The position numbers and the translations under genes are program-made. Source: Secundilactobacillus folii (GTDB taxonomy: Bacteria; Bacillota; Bacilli; Lactobacillales; Lactobacillaceae). Taken from it: 64,000 nucleotides of DNA. The notes below the pieces were generated by a model that saw nothing but the letters and a program-made list of their open reading frames with translations, was not told where the DNA came from and did no database searches. This document shows positions 46,474 through 55,226 of this stretch, one piece after another (position 1 is the first letter of the stretch; each line of letters opens with the position of its first letter). The stretch spans positions 62,001 through 126,000 of the forward strand of contig NZ_WNJO01000001.1 of the NCBI RefSeq assembly GCF_009720675.1. The letters are read 5' to 3'.

Positions 46474-48816
46474 CTACTGACTAGATCGCGTTGAATTGGC
46501 AGTACTACCGGAATTACCAGTATTATTGGTGTTGCTGTTCGTGTTGCTTTGCGTTCTCGACGAACTTTCAGAAGTCTTGGAACTAGTGGTGTTGGTATCG
46601 CTGTTATTATTATTGCCACCATTGCCACTACCACCAGTTGGTCGTTGTTCAGTTGAAACTGATGAACTTTCACTAGAACTGGTCGTCTTGGTCGAACTAC
46701 TGTTGGTGTTGGTATTGGTGTCGTTGCTGCCTGAGCGGTCACCACTGTTGGTACTGCTGCTGTACCCCGAGTCGTTAGTTGCCGTGTTAGCATCGCCAGG
46801 GTAGCCTTTGACGTAGTACTCAGTAACGTTATTCCGCCGGGTAGCAACCACATCGCTAGGAGCCGTCCAGTTAGTGTTACTTGCATTTTGTTGCGCGTAA
46901 CTCATCTCAGCTCGATAAATCTGCTGGGCGATCTCAGTTTCTGATTGTGTAATGTAGTGACCAGTCTGGAACTGTTTATCATAACCGGTCCAAACCGACA
47001 GGGAATAGTTCTTTGTGTAGCCAGTCATCCATGAATCCATGGCAGAATCACTGGGAACCGATGACGCGTAATCGTCAGGATAAGCAGTAGTTCCCGTCTT
47101 ACCAGCTTGATAAAGACCAGAAATGTTGGCCGCTGTCCCCGAACCGTTGCTGCTAGTCATAACACCCTTCATCATGTCAGTCAACATGAAGGCGGTGGCT
47201 GGAGACATTGCTCGCGTCCCCTTGGAACTGTAAGAATGCGATTGACCATCAGCCGTGACAACGCGGTTCAGAAGATGCGGTTTGTAGTACGTCCCGCCGT
47301 TAGCGAAGGCCGCGTAAGCAGCGGCTTCCTGCTCGGTTGAAACGTAAACGCCGATTCCGTTTTGCAGTGTCAGCTTGTCCTTAAACGTCATGCCGAGGTT
47401 ACTCATAAAGTCAGTTGCTCGGTTGATCCCAACGGCGTCCAGCGTGCGAACCGCCGGAATATTTCGGGATTCAACGATGGCTCGCCGCATGGTGATCGTG
47501 CCTTCATGCTTATTATCGAAATCATTGAGTTCACGAGTTGTACCAGGATAGTAGAACTGGGTATCTTGAACCGGCTGATAGGTTGGGTATTTTAAATACT
47601 GAATCGCCGGACCATAATCAATCATTGGCTTAGCCGTTGAACCACTAGAGCGGTCCGTTTGAACAGCACGGTTTAAGCCGAAGGTGACATTACCAGTCTT
47701 TCGTCCACCAAGCATCGCAACCACCTTACCGTTATTCGGGTCAACCATGGTTGCGCCAACTTGAAACTTATTACTTGGATACTGCACGTAATTCGAGGTA
47801 TTAGCAATGCTGTATAAGTGTTTTTGAGCTGACATGTTCAGATTGGTGTAGACTCGCAGACCGTCATTATTGGTATCATACCCGTTGGCTTTTAATTCAG
47901 CGTAAACTTGCTTCAGGTATGCATCAATGTACTTTTGATTCGTCATATTGATCGTGCTGACCGGGTGAGTACTTGCCAGCCCAGTTTTGACGCTGACCGC
48001 CTTAGCTGTTGCTGCTTGGCTGGAAGTGATCTGCTTATTTTTGACCATCGCATCCAGCACCTGATTTCGCCTGTAAGTTGCATATTGTGGATGGTGAATC
48101 GGGTCATAGTCGGTTGGGCTTTGCGGCATTCCTGCTAACATTGCCATTTCCGGTAAATTCAGCTTGGACAATGATTTGCCGTAGTAGTAGTGAGCAGCGG
48201 TCTGCATACCGTAAACACCGTTACCCATGTAAACCTTGTTAATGTAGAATTCCAAAATCTGCTGTTTGCTGTACTTCTGTTCGACTTTGATAGCTAGCCA
48301 AGCTTCCTGGGCTTTTCGCTTTAAAGTTTGATCGGAGCGGGCAGTTGAAAAGACGGATAATTTCACCAGTTGCTGGGTCAAAGTACTGCCACCCTGCAAG
48401 CCAAGTGAAGAACCGGTGATGTTTGACATTGCGGCTCCCAAGATCCGGATCGGGTCAACACCGTGGTGCTTATAGAAACGTCGGTCTTCAATTGAGACGA
48501 CCGCGGCTTTCAGTGTGGAAGGGATATTCTTCGACTTCACGTAATCCCGGTTTTGTGCACCTAAGCGTGAAATGACGTTATTATTAGCGTCGTAAACCCG
48601 AGTTGAAGTATCACTTTCTAGTTGCGACTGGGTAATGTCCGGCGCTCCTTGAGCGTAATAGAAGAATAGCCCGGCACCGAACAGGATAGCGGCTAGGAAC
48701 AAGCCCACGGCCCAAGTCAAAATTCGGCGCCAAAGATGGGGCCGTCTTGGACGGCGGCGACGTCGTGCGACTCGCGATTCTGAACGTGTCTGAGGATCAG
48801 ATTGATTACTTGACAT
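46474..48816 (-). CDS. pbp1A: Class A penicillin-binding protein 1A
   Basis: This bifunctional peptidoglycan synthase (780 aa) has a basic cytoplasmic N-terminus (RRRRRPRRPHLWRR), a membrane anchor (about 33-52), a GT51 transglycosylase domain with EDRRFYKHHG and QGGSTLTQQLVK, and a transpeptidase domain with SxxK at Ser393-Lys396 (STAKP) and KTG at 573-575. Residues from about 665 to the end are a Ser/Thr/Asn/Gly-rich low-complexity tail outside the cell. An AAAGGAG site precedes the ATG. It is downstream of recU (24-nt gap), the conserved pair in Firmicutes. Confidence 0.96.
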   Translation of the reverse strand: MSSNQSDPQTRSESRVARRRRRPRRPHLWRRILTWAVGLFLAAILFGAGLFFYYAQGAPDITQSQLESDTSTRVYDANNNVISRLGAQNRDYVKSKNIPSTLKAAVVSIEDRRFYKHHGVDPIRILGAAMSNITGSSLGLQGGSTLTQQLVKLSVFSTARSDQTLKRKAQEAWLAIKVEQKYSKQQILEFYINKVYMGNGVYGMQTAAHYYYGKSLSKLNLPEMAMLAGMPQSPTDYDPIHHPQYATYRRNQVLDAMVKNKQITSSQAATAKAVSVKTGLASTHPVSTINMTNQKYIDAYLKQVYAELKANGYDTNNDGLRVYTNLNMSAQKHLYSIANTSNYVQYPSNKFQVGATMVDPNNGKVVAMLGGRKTGNVTFGLNRAVQTDRSSGSTAKPMIDYGPAIQYLKYPTYQPVQDTQFYYPGTTRELNDFDNKHEGTITMRRAIVESRNIPAVRTLDAVGINRATDFMSNLGMTFKDKLTLQNGIGVYVSTEQEAAAYAAFANGGTYYKPHLLNRVVTADGQSHSYSSKGTRAMSPATAFMLTDMMKGVMTSSNGSGTAANISGLYQAGKTGTTAYPDDYASSVPSDSAMDSWMTGYTKNYSLSVWTGYDKQFQTGHYITQSETEIAQQIYRAEMSYAQQNASNTNWTAPSDVVATRRNNVTEYYVKGYPGDANTATNDSGYSSSTNSGDRSGSNDTNTNTNSSSTKTTSSSESSSVSTEQRPTGGSGNGGNNNNSDTNTTSSKTSESSSRTQSNTNSNTNNTGNSGSTANSTRSSQ

Positions 48817-48840
48817 AGATAGACTCCTTTGAATAGGGCG

Positions 48841-49446
48841 TTAAATAAGCTGATCAACTGCATCAAGATAAGCGATGGTGGGGTTGAGTCTGTAGGCTAC
48901 TGGAATTGCCTGTTGCTGAAAGGCAGCAAGCGGGATCGATTTACGACCGTGTGGATCACCTTGTTGGTCCCAATAATGAATTAAATCGCTGGCCTTCAGT
49001 AAGTAAAGCTGATCGAGGGTCACAAATTTAATCAAGCCAAAGCAAATTCCGCCTTGTTTTAAACAACTGCGCATGTGTTCTACTTGATGCTCATGAAAGT
49101 TATCCAGGGGAAACCGGGTCGTCTCCTTAGTTTCTTTCGCATCAAAATCGATATACCGGCCACGATAAATTCCGTTATAATCAGTGGTAGACGGGCGTCG
49201 GAAATAAGCTTCCCGAATCACCGCAGCACTTCGTTTCGGGTAGTCGACCTTAACGATTTGAACAGGTGTCGGTTTTTTATGAATAACTGCAATCTCGTGT
49301 GCAAGGTAGTATTGATTACTTTCGTTAATTTCCTGTTCTAATGTCATTCCGCGGCCACCATGCCGAATCAAGCTGGAATTATAATTAGCTGGTTTTTCGG
49401 GTTGCTGCGGACGGTAACTAGTCCCGTTAGGATAATGGATTGTCAC
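48841..49446 (-). CDS. recU: Holliday junction resolvase RecU
   Basis: RecU cuts Holliday junctions and modulates RecA. The 201-residue protein contains RGMTLEQEINESNQYYL, VDYPKRSAAVIREAYFRRPSTTDY and the catalytic segment YIDFDAKETKE. GTG 49446, giving MTIHYPNG, is chosen because it matches known RecU N-termini and AAAGAG lies about 10 nt upstream; ATG codons at 49458 and 49494 are alternatives without a suitable site. Confidence 0.94.
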   Translation of the reverse strand: MTIHYPNGTSYRPQQPEKPANYNSSLIRHGGRGMTLEQEINESNQYYLAHEIAVIHKKPTPVQIVKVDYPKRSAAVIREAYFRRPSTTDYNGIYRGRYIDFDAKETKETTRFPLDNFHEHQVEHMRSCLKQGGICFGLIKFVTLDQLYLLKASDLIHYWDQQGDPHGRKSIPLAAFQQQAIPVAYRLNPTIAYLDAVDQLI

Positions 49447-49508
49447 TGGCTGGATCATCTCTTTTCTATAGTAAGGTGTGAAATGCATGTACATACCCAG
49501 TTAGTGTT

Positions 49509-49517
49509 ATTATACCA
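49509..49517 (-). promoter_or_regulatory. Extended -10 promoter for recU-pbp1A
   Basis: TGGTATAAT on the minus strand is an extended -10 box; the -35 is not recognisable. Confidence 0.5.
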
Positions 49518-49563
49518 AGTTGCAACATGAATAAAAACTGTGAATGTGTAACAATTAGTAAAG

Positions 49564-49569
49564 TATAAT
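49564..49569 (+). promoter_or_regulatory. -10 box upstream of ypsA
   Basis: A consensus TATAAT lies about 60 nt before the ypsA start; the -35 is poor. Confidence 0.4.
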
Positions 49570-49631
49570 GGAAAATACCGTGGGTGAAGTACTCACGCTT
49601 GAAATCATACCACAAATGGGGGGCAGTAGAT

Positions 49632-50201
49632 ATGCAACGGGTTTGGATAACAGGCTATCGAGCCTATGAACTGGGCGTTTTCTCAGAAAAAGACCCTAAA
49701 TATACTGTTTTGCAATACGCTTTAAAAAAATTGATCACGCAGGCCGTTGAAGACGGCACGACCTGGGTGATCACAGGACCACAAATGGGGATCGAACAGT
49801 GGGCTGCTCAAGTTGCGGTGAGTTTAAAGGCTGACTATCCAGAATTGCAAGTTGCGATGATGACGCCCTTTACTCACTTTGGTAGCCGCTGGAAGCCGGA
49901 TAATCAAGCCAAACTGGCAACAATCACGTCCCTGGTGGATTTTCACGCTAGCGTCAGCGATCACGATTATTCTTCACCACAACAATTAAGAAATTACCAA
50001 GAATTCATGCTGACACATACCGATGGTGCGATTTTAGTTTACGATGTAGACAACGAAGGCAAATCGAGGTACGATTATGATGTGATTATGAAGTGGCAGG
50101 AGCAGCATGACTACCCCGTCCAAGTCATCGATTTCGATCAATTACAAGAATTTTCGTATGAATTTGAAGAAAATTCAAATAAAGGTTTCAATTCAAACTA
50201 A
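49632..50201 (+). CDS. ypsA: YpsA family protein (DUF1273, SLOG-type)
   Basis: The 189-residue protein has the DUF1273 pattern: RVWITGYRAYELGVF at the start, WVITGPQMGIEQWAAQVA, and KPDNQAKLATI. YpsA of Bacillus and Staphylococcus affects cell division in connection with GpsB, although the biochemical activity is uncertain; the fold resembles nucleotide-binding SLOG proteins. ATG 49632 has GGGGGG upstream, whereas ATG 49584 has none. gpsB follows directly, matching the known ypsA-gpsB-rnpB order. Confidence 0.93.
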   Translation: MQRVWITGYRAYELGVFSEKDPKYTVLQYALKKLITQAVEDGTTWVITGPQMGIEQWAAQVAVSLKADYPELQVAMMTPFTHFGSRWKPDNQAKLATITSLVDFHASVSDHDYSSPQQLRNYQEFMLTHTDGAILVYDVDNEGKSRYDYDVIMKWQEQHDYPVQVIDFDQLQEFSYEFEENSNKGFNSN

Positions 50202-50256
50202 AATTTGATAACATCTTAAATGTTGGTGTTGAATAAATAATGAGGTGTATTTAAAC

Positions 50257-50604
50257 ATGGCAACCATTAATTTTACTCCTAAGGATATTTTGCAAAAGGA
50301 ATTTCGCCAGAAGATGCGGGGTTATGATCCCGCTGACGTTGACGGCTTTTTGGATAATGTCATTAAGGATTATGAAGCTTTCACAAAGGAAAATCAGCAC
50401 CTTCAAGACGAAAACGAACGTCTGCGGGCGAAAGTTGACGAACTGACTAAGCAATTATCAGTTGGTGGTTCAACGGTTGCTCAACCAAGTCAACCAGCAA
50501 CTAATGTCACTAACATGGACATTTTAAAACGGCTTTCAAACTTGGAACGACACGTTTTCGGATCACAGTTAGACAGTGGTGCTAACGCATCCCATCGTCT
50601 ATAA
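50257..50604 (+). CDS. gpsB: Cell division regulator GpsB
   Basis: GpsB coordinates PBPs and division proteins at the septum. The 115-residue protein has a DivIVA-like N-terminal coiled coil with [28 protein letters not shown] split over residues 6-33, a linker, and a C-terminal trimerisation helix ([14 protein letters not shown]). ATG 50257 has GAGGTG 9 nt upstream; GTG 50245 overlaps it. The 3' end contains the -10 box of rnpB. Confidence 0.95.
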   Translation: MATINFTPKDILQKEFRQKMRGYDPADVDGFLDNVIKDYEAFTKENQHLQDENERLRAKVDELTKQLSVGGSTVAQPSQPATNVTNMDILKRLSNLERHVFGSQLDSGANASHRL

Positions 50605-50618
50605 TCATTTGATAGTTA

Positions 50619-51012
50619 CCTGTAAATTTTGGGTAATCGCGGTCGGCTAATGTCGGCTGAGGAAAGTCCATGCCCGCACAAGCTGCGATGCTTGTAGTGT
50701 TCGTGCTCGGTGAAAAAATAAGCCGGGGAACTTCTTTGGAAGTTACGGCGGGAGAACGCGCTAAGGTTTCGGCTATGCGTTAATATCCCTGAAAGTGCCA
50801 CAGCGACGATGACGTATTCGGAAACGGGTGCGGTGGAACGTTGGTAAACCCCTCGAGCGGGCAACCCAAACTACGGTAGGGGCGCTTCACATCTGGAAAT
50901 GAACTAAATGTGGGGGGAGAGTGTTTCACTCTCGAGATAGATGATTACCGCTGTATCAAGCTGTCCCTGACACTTGGTTCAGTACGGAACATGGCTTATA
51001 GGAATTTACAGG
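50619..51012 (+). ncRNA. rnpB: RNase P RNA (Bacillus-type, class B)
   Basis: The catalytic RNA of RNase P matures tRNA 5' ends. P1 pairs CCTGTAAATT at the start with AATTTACAGG at the end. Conserved cores are present: GAGGAAAGTCCATGCCCGCA, the GTGCCACAG region, GGTAAACCCC, and near the 3' end ACATGGCTTATAG. The architecture is class B, as in Bacillus. The position between gpsB and rlmL is conserved in Firmicutes. A TATAAT at 50600-50605 fits a start near 50612-50619. A strong terminator follows. Confidence 0.97.
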
Positions 51013-51020
51013 TCAGGATT

Positions 51021-51048
51021 GGTGAGAGGTGACTCTCACCTTTTTTTT
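51021..51048 (+). terminator. Terminator of rnpB
   Basis: A perfect stem GGTGAGAG / CTCTCACC with loop GTGA is followed by eight T. Confidence 0.95.
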
Positions 51049-51088
51049 GCAATTAAACGGTCACTCACCATGTAGAAAGAGGCAGATC

Positions 51089-52222
51089 ATGACAGAACAA
51101 CGTTTCCAACTATACGCAGCTACTGCTAGTGGTTTAGAAGCCTTAGCAGGTCAAGAATTGCGTGATTTAGGCTATCAGGTTCGAGTCGACAATGGCCGAA
51201 TCTATTTTGAAGGCACTATGCACGATATTTTACGCGCCAATTTGTGGTTAAGAACGGCAGACCGGATCAAAATCATTCTTAAAACTTTTAAAGCGACCAC
51301 TTTTGATGATATCTTCGATACCATAACAGCGATGGACTGGGATCAGTTGCTACCAATGGATGCCAAATTCCCGGTCAATGGCCGTTCTAAAAATTCTAAA
51401 TTGTTCAGTGTCCCAGATATTCAAGCGGTTACCAAAAAAGCAATCGTGAGCCAAATGGCGACTGCCTACCATCGAAAAACCCGTTTTCCTGAGACTGGCG
51501 CACTATTTTCACTGGAAATTGCGCTTAACAAGGATGAGGCAACGTTAACCTTAGATACCACCGGGGACAGCCTTTTTAAACGAGGCTATCGTCAGGAAAA
51601 GGGTGAGGCGCCGCTGAAGGAAAACTTTGCGGCAGCGTTGATCGAACTTACAAATTGGCATCCAGACATGCCGTTTATCGATCCGATGTGCGGTTCCGGG
51701 ACGCTACCAATCGAAGCAGCCTTAATGGCGCGAAACATTGCTCCAGGGTTAAATCGACACTTTGCCTGTGAAGCATGGCACCCCGATAACGCCAAAATGG
51801 CGGACGAGCTGAAAGCAGATGCAAAAACCCAGCAACGCGAGGAAAAACTCGACATTAGCGGTTTTGATATCGATGGTTCAATGATCGATATTGCAAAATT
51901 AAACGCCAACGGAGCAGGCGTTCTGCACGATATCACGTTTAAACAGATTGCCGTTAAGGATTTCAGAACCGATAAGCAGGATGGCGTCATCATCGTTAAT
52001 CCGCCGTACGGTAAACGAATGGGAGACCAGAAGAGTGTCCGCGAGCTTTATAAGCAAATGGGACAGGTTTTTAAACCGTTAACGACCTGGTCAAAATACA
52101 TTTTGACGGCCGACTTACAGTTTGAAAACTTCTATGGTCAAAAAGCAACGAAGCGTCGAAAACTTTACAATGGCGCGCTAAGAACGGATTATTTCCAGTA
52201 CTGGGCAACGCACAGAAAATAG
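51089..52222 (+). CDS. rlmL: THUMP domain-containing class I SAM-dependent RNA methyltransferase (RlmL/YpsC type)
   Basis: The 377-residue protein combines a ferredoxin-like/THUMP N-terminal region (about 1-155) with a methyltransferase domain. The latter has FIDPMCGSGTLPIEAALMAR and the catalytic VNPPYGKRMG. Homologues methylate guanine N2 in 23S rRNA. ATG 51089 has AGAGG upstream; an earlier start at 51029 lies inside the rnpB terminator. The conserved position after rnpB supports the call. Confidence 0.93.
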   Translation: MTEQRFQLYAATASGLEALAGQELRDLGYQVRVDNGRIYFEGTMHDILRANLWLRTADRIKIILKTFKATTFDDIFDTITAMDWDQLLPMDAKFPVNGRSKNSKLFSVPDIQAVTKKAIVSQMATAYHRKTRFPETGALFSLEIALNKDEATLTLDTTGDSLFKRGYRQEKGEAPLKENFAAALIELTNWHPDMPFIDPMCGSGTLPIEAALMARNIAPGLNRHFACEAWHPDNAKMADELKADAKTQQREEKLDISGFDIDGSMIDIAKLNANGAGVLHDITFKQIAVKDFRTDKQDGVIIVNPPYGKRMGDQKSVRELYKQMGQVFKPLTTWSKYILTADLQFENFYGQKATKRRKLYNGALRTDYFQYWATHRK

Positions 52223-52251
52223 CACTTACTGCGTCTTACTAATGCTTAATT

Positions 52252-52310
52252 GCCGTTAAGAATATCAGGAGATTTCATAATGAACCCGATATTCTTAACG
52301 GCTATTTTTT
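52252..52310 (+). terminator. Terminator after rlmL
   Basis: A perfect 15-bp stem (52252-52266 with 52288-52302) with a 21-nt loop is followed by a run of six T. Confidence 0.85.
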
Positions 52311-52360
52311 AACTCCCGGTTAAATTCCTGATTATTTGGATGCAATAACGAACCTTTGGG

Positions 52361-52377
52361 TGTGGATAAACATAACA
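52361..52377 (+). promoter_or_regulatory. Second, imperfect GlnR-type box upstream of amt
   Basis: TGTGG-N7-TAACA matches the GlnR/TnrA consensus TGTNA-N7-TNACA except for one base. It lies 144 nt upstream of the perfect box. Confidence 0.45.
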
Positions 52378-52496
52378 TGCAGATGGAACTTTAAAAACTT
52401 TTTTAATCAGTCTCTCATTTAGACTGCCAGGCGTTTACTGGTCAACTTTCTTAAAAATCTGACTTTACATCGTAAAAGTATTGCTGGTAAAGGGTT

Positions 52497-52525
52497 TTGA
52501 GACATGTTAGAATTCATAACATAAT
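52497..52525 (+). promoter_or_regulatory. Promoter of amt
   Basis: TTGAGA (52497-52502), 17 nt and CATAAT (52520-52525), with the GlnR-type box in the spacer. Confidence 0.75.
52505..52521 (+). promoter_or_regulatory. GlnR/TnrA-type operator in the amt promoter
   Basis: TGTTA-N7-TAACA matches the full GlnR consensus and forms a palindrome. It sits between the -35 and -10 boxes, so binding would block RNA polymerase when nitrogen is plentiful. Confidence 0.75.
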
Positions 52526-52545
52526 CCAAAGAGAGAAGTGATTTG

Positions 52546-53859
52546 ATGAGTCTTGTTAACGTCTCATTCATGGTTTTAGCGAGCATTTTAGTTTTGTTCA
52601 TGACACCTGGGTTGGCCTTCTTTTATGGCGGTTTAGTTTCGAAAAGAAATGTGGTCAATACGATGCTCTCGGTTTTCGTGATGACTGGCGTTGCCATTAT
52701 GTTATGGATCATCATTGGCTACTCATTTTCCTTTGTTGGGGATCACGGCGGCATCGTGGGCAGCCTGACACATCCATTCATGAGTCACCTAAACCTGAAT
52801 ACTTTAACAAGTACTCATATTCCGACTGGCCTGTATTCATTATTCCAAATGATGTTTGCCATCATTACGCCGGCCCTTTTCGTTGGGGCAGTGGTCGGCC
52901 GTATTCGTTTCAAATTCTTACTGCTTTTCTTAGTTGCTTGGTCAATTCTGGTTTACTACCCAATGGTTCATTTGGTTTGGAGTCCAAACGGGCTGTTAGC
53001 TAAACTTGGCACGGTTGATTTTGCCGGTGGCACCGTGGTACACATCAATGCTGGGGTTACCGCCTTCGTGCTCTCCGCGTTTTTAGGTAAACGAATTAAG
53101 TTTGGCGATATTCCGCATACCCACTATAACTTGCCATGGGTTCTGTTAGGGACCACGATCCTGTGGGTCGGCTGGTACGGTTTTAACGCCGGTTCAGCAC
53201 TGGGCGTGAACTCAGTCGCAGTTCAGGCGACCATTACGACCACCGTTGCAACCGCCACGGCCATGGTCACTTGGATGTTTTTGGACATGTTTATTAAGGG
53301 CAAGCCAACGTTGGTCGGTGTCTGCACGGGCACACTGTGTGGACTAGTTGGAATCACTCCAGGAGCCGGTTACGTCACCATTATGGGGTCATTTTGGATC
53401 GGCATGGTTGCCACCTTTGGCAGTTACTTCTTCGTCAACGTTTTGAAGGATCGTATTGGTGTCGATGACGCACTAGATGCATTTGGCTGCCACGGTGTCA
53501 GTGGTATTATTGGCAGCATTGCGACCGGACTGTTTGCCACAAAAACCGTTAATAGCAGTTTGGCTGAAAACGGGCTGTTTTACGGTGGGGGAGCCCATTT
53601 ATTCCTGGTTCAATTGGCGGCCACTTGCATCACGATTGCCTTTGTCAGCATCATGGGTATGCTCATTATCAAGGGCTTACAACTAGTCATGCCGATGCGT
53701 GTTGACCGGGCCGAAGAAGCGCTTGGCCTTGATAAGGGTGAACACGGTGAGGAAGCTGATTATACCATCGATCTAAGTGATGATATGGCTAAGGCCCAAA
53801 GCGATCTCAACTTGTACGCTGAAGAATTTCGTGGGCAAACTGCCCATTTACGGGACTGA
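52546..53859 (+). CDS. amt: Ammonium transporter (Amt/MEP/Rh family)
   Basis: The 437-residue membrane protein starts MSLVNVSFMVLASILVLF and has about 11 helices. Family hallmarks are TPGLAFFYGGLV, the pore-region VVHINAGVTAFVLSAFLG, WVGWYGFNAGSALG and DAFGCHGVSGIIGSI with the second pore histidine. The cytoplasmic tail is acidic. No glnK follows, although amt-glnK pairs are common in bacteria. ATG 52546 follows GAGAAG; a TTG one codon earlier is possible. Control by GlnR is indicated by the promoter box. Confidence 0.95.
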   Translation: MSLVNVSFMVLASILVLFMTPGLAFFYGGLVSKRNVVNTMLSVFVMTGVAIMLWIIIGYSFSFVGDHGGIVGSLTHPFMSHLNLNTLTSTHIPTGLYSLFQMMFAIITPALFVGAVVGRIRFKFLLLFLVAWSILVYYPMVHLVWSPNGLLAKLGTVDFAGGTVVHINAGVTAFVLSAFLGKRIKFGDIPHTHYNLPWVLLGTTILWVGWYGFNAGSALGVNSVAVQATITTTVATATAMVTWMFLDMFIKGKPTLVGVCTGTLCGLVGITPGAGYVTIMGSFWIGMVATFGSYFFVNVLKDRIGVDDALDAFGCHGVSGIIGSIATGLFATKTVNSSLAENGLFYGGGAHLFLVQLAATCITIAFVSIMGMLIIKGLQLVMPMRVDRAEEALGLDKGEHGEEADYTIDLSDDMAKAQSDLNLYAEEFRGQTAHLRD

Positions 53860-53906
53860 GTTGAATCGATTATAATGGAGCCATCAAGCTTGAATGAGGT
53901 GGCAAA

Positions 53907-54389
53907 ATGGGACTTAAACGAACTGAACCAGTCGAATTAGTGAACATGTGTATGATTTATGACCCAAAGACTGGAAACGTACTAGTAGAAGATAAGACTG
54001 ACGTGGCTTGGAAATTTGGTCATACCTTTCCCGGTGGTCACGTCGAAAAAAATGAACCCGTCGCGGATGCCATGCGGCGTGAAATATACGAAGAAACAGG
54101 CCTCCAAGTCGATTCACTGGAGGCCTGTGGTTGTGTCGAATGGTTTGATGAAACCAAAGATTACCGCAAAATTGGCTTTTTGTACCGCACAAGTGATTTT
54201 CATGGCCACTTAAAACAGGGCAATGAAGGACGCATTTTTTGGTTGCCGTTAACGGCACTAAATGCTGATAACACCGCCGAAAGCTTTATGGAAATGCTGG
54301 CGATCTTTACGCAGCCGAGAACGGTTTCCGCCACTTCTGATCAGATGAATGGCCATTTGCGCTTAGCCAATCAGGAGCACGATCAATAG
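53907..54389 (+). CDS. Nudix hydrolase (MutT/8-oxo-dGTP type)
   Basis: The 160-residue protein has the complete Nudix box, GGHVEKNEPVADAMRREIYEETGL split at about residues 47-69 with the REIYEET core. WKFGHTFPGGH precedes it. The substrate may be an oxidised nucleotide, but the box does not prove this. A GAGGTGG site lies upstream of the ATG. The gene overlaps the convergent CPBP protease gene by 27 bp at the 3' end. Confidence 0.9.
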   Translation: MGLKRTEPVELVNMCMIYDPKTGNVLVEDKTDVAWKFGHTFPGGHVEKNEPVADAMRREIYEETGLQVDSLEACGCVEWFDETKDYRKIGFLYRTSDFHGHLKQGNEGRIFWLPLTALNADNTAESFMEMLAIFTQPRTVSATSDQMNGHLRLANQEHDQ

Positions 54390-55028
54390 GTCCCACACTG
54401 AGTGGACGATAATGCTGGGCCACAATGAGCGGCTGCGTAAAAAGAGCCAGCCAAACAGGTAGCCTAGAAGTGCAACGGTGACCAATTGTCCGAGGATGGT
54501 TAGGAATGAGGGCGTCGGGTAAGTCGTTAAATAACGCGGCAGGTGAATCAGAGCAAACAAAATGGCTTGCAAAATTAGAGCATTTTGTTCGGAAGCCAGC
54601 ATTTTTCGGAGCCGGTTCAATAAGTATCCCCGAAAAATCGTCTCCTCCGTGATGCCAACAACCAAGAAATCTTGTAAGAACATGGTTGGCTTAAAGGTGG
54701 CTACGATGCTGATACTATGGCGCTGGATAAGAGCCATCGTGAACATATACAAGACGATTACGGCTAACGTCACGTAGAGCGGTTTGAACTTTAAATTCAG
54801 ATGGTAGGGGTGCGCGACTGCCAATTGGTCAGCCGGCGTCCGCCAGATCATAAATAAACCGACGCTCAGCCAAATCACCGTTTTTACGGCATCGATAATC
54901 AGTTCTTGCGTCCAGCCATGGGTCAAATTTTGAACTGGTACGTTAATAAAAACTTGAATCACAAACCAGAGCAGTAAAAAGTAGCCGTACTGACTTAAAA
55001 GTCGTCGGCCAGCGGGTTGACGAAGCAT
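54363..55028 (-). CDS. CPBP family intramembrane glutamic endopeptidase (Abi/RCE1-like)
   Basis: The 221-residue protein has six or more membrane helices and the CPBP motifs: EETIFRGYLLNRL (EExxxR), FALIHLPRYL and IIVHSVWDLL with the conserved His. In lactobacilli such proteins are often linked to bacteriocin self-immunity, but many have other roles. It is monocistronic; AAGGATG lies before the ATG. The 3' end overlaps the Nudix gene on the opposite strand. Confidence 0.9.
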   Translation of the reverse strand: MLRQPAGRRLLSQYGYFLLLWFVIQVFINVPVQNLTHGWTQELIIDAVKTVIWLSVGLFMIWRTPADQLAVAHPYHLNLKFKPLYVTLAVIVLYMFTMALIQRHSISIVATFKPTMFLQDFLVVGITEETIFRGYLLNRLRKMLASEQNALILQAILFALIHLPRYLTTYPTPSFLTILGQLVTVALLGYLFGWLFLRSRSLWPSIIVHSVWDLLIVLLIG

Positions 55029-55152
55029 TCTGTCACATCCTTAATCGTTTCAGTAGTTATAGTGTAGCATGTTGGCTGGCATGACAAAAGGTGCTTTACG
55101 ACGGTTTAAAAAAGAACTCATTCATTTTTAACAAAAGAAATGGCTTTTTGAT

Positions 55153-55181
55153 TTTACTTACTAAAAGTAAGCTGGTATACT
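55153..55181 (+). promoter_or_regulatory. Promoter of the nitroreductase gene
   Basis: TTTACT (55153-55158), 17 nt and TATACT (55176-55181). Confidence 0.72.
55157..55171 (+). promoter_or_regulatory. Palindromic operator candidate in the nitroreductase promoter
   Basis: CTTACT-AAA-AGTAAG is a perfect 6-bp palindrome with a 3-nt centre lying in the promoter spacer. The half-site resembles operators of HxlR/MarR-type redox regulators, but no regulator gene is adjacent. Confidence 0.5.
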
Positions 55182-55226
55182 CTTTATTGTTAACAAATCG
55201 ACTTACACAACTGGAGGAATTTTTTA

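Noticed and set aside
46496-46804. Plus-strand ORF rich in Leu and Val
   Set aside because: It is the antisense reading of the Ser/Thr/Asn-rich tail of PBP1A; the composition is a by-product of that repeat-like tail.
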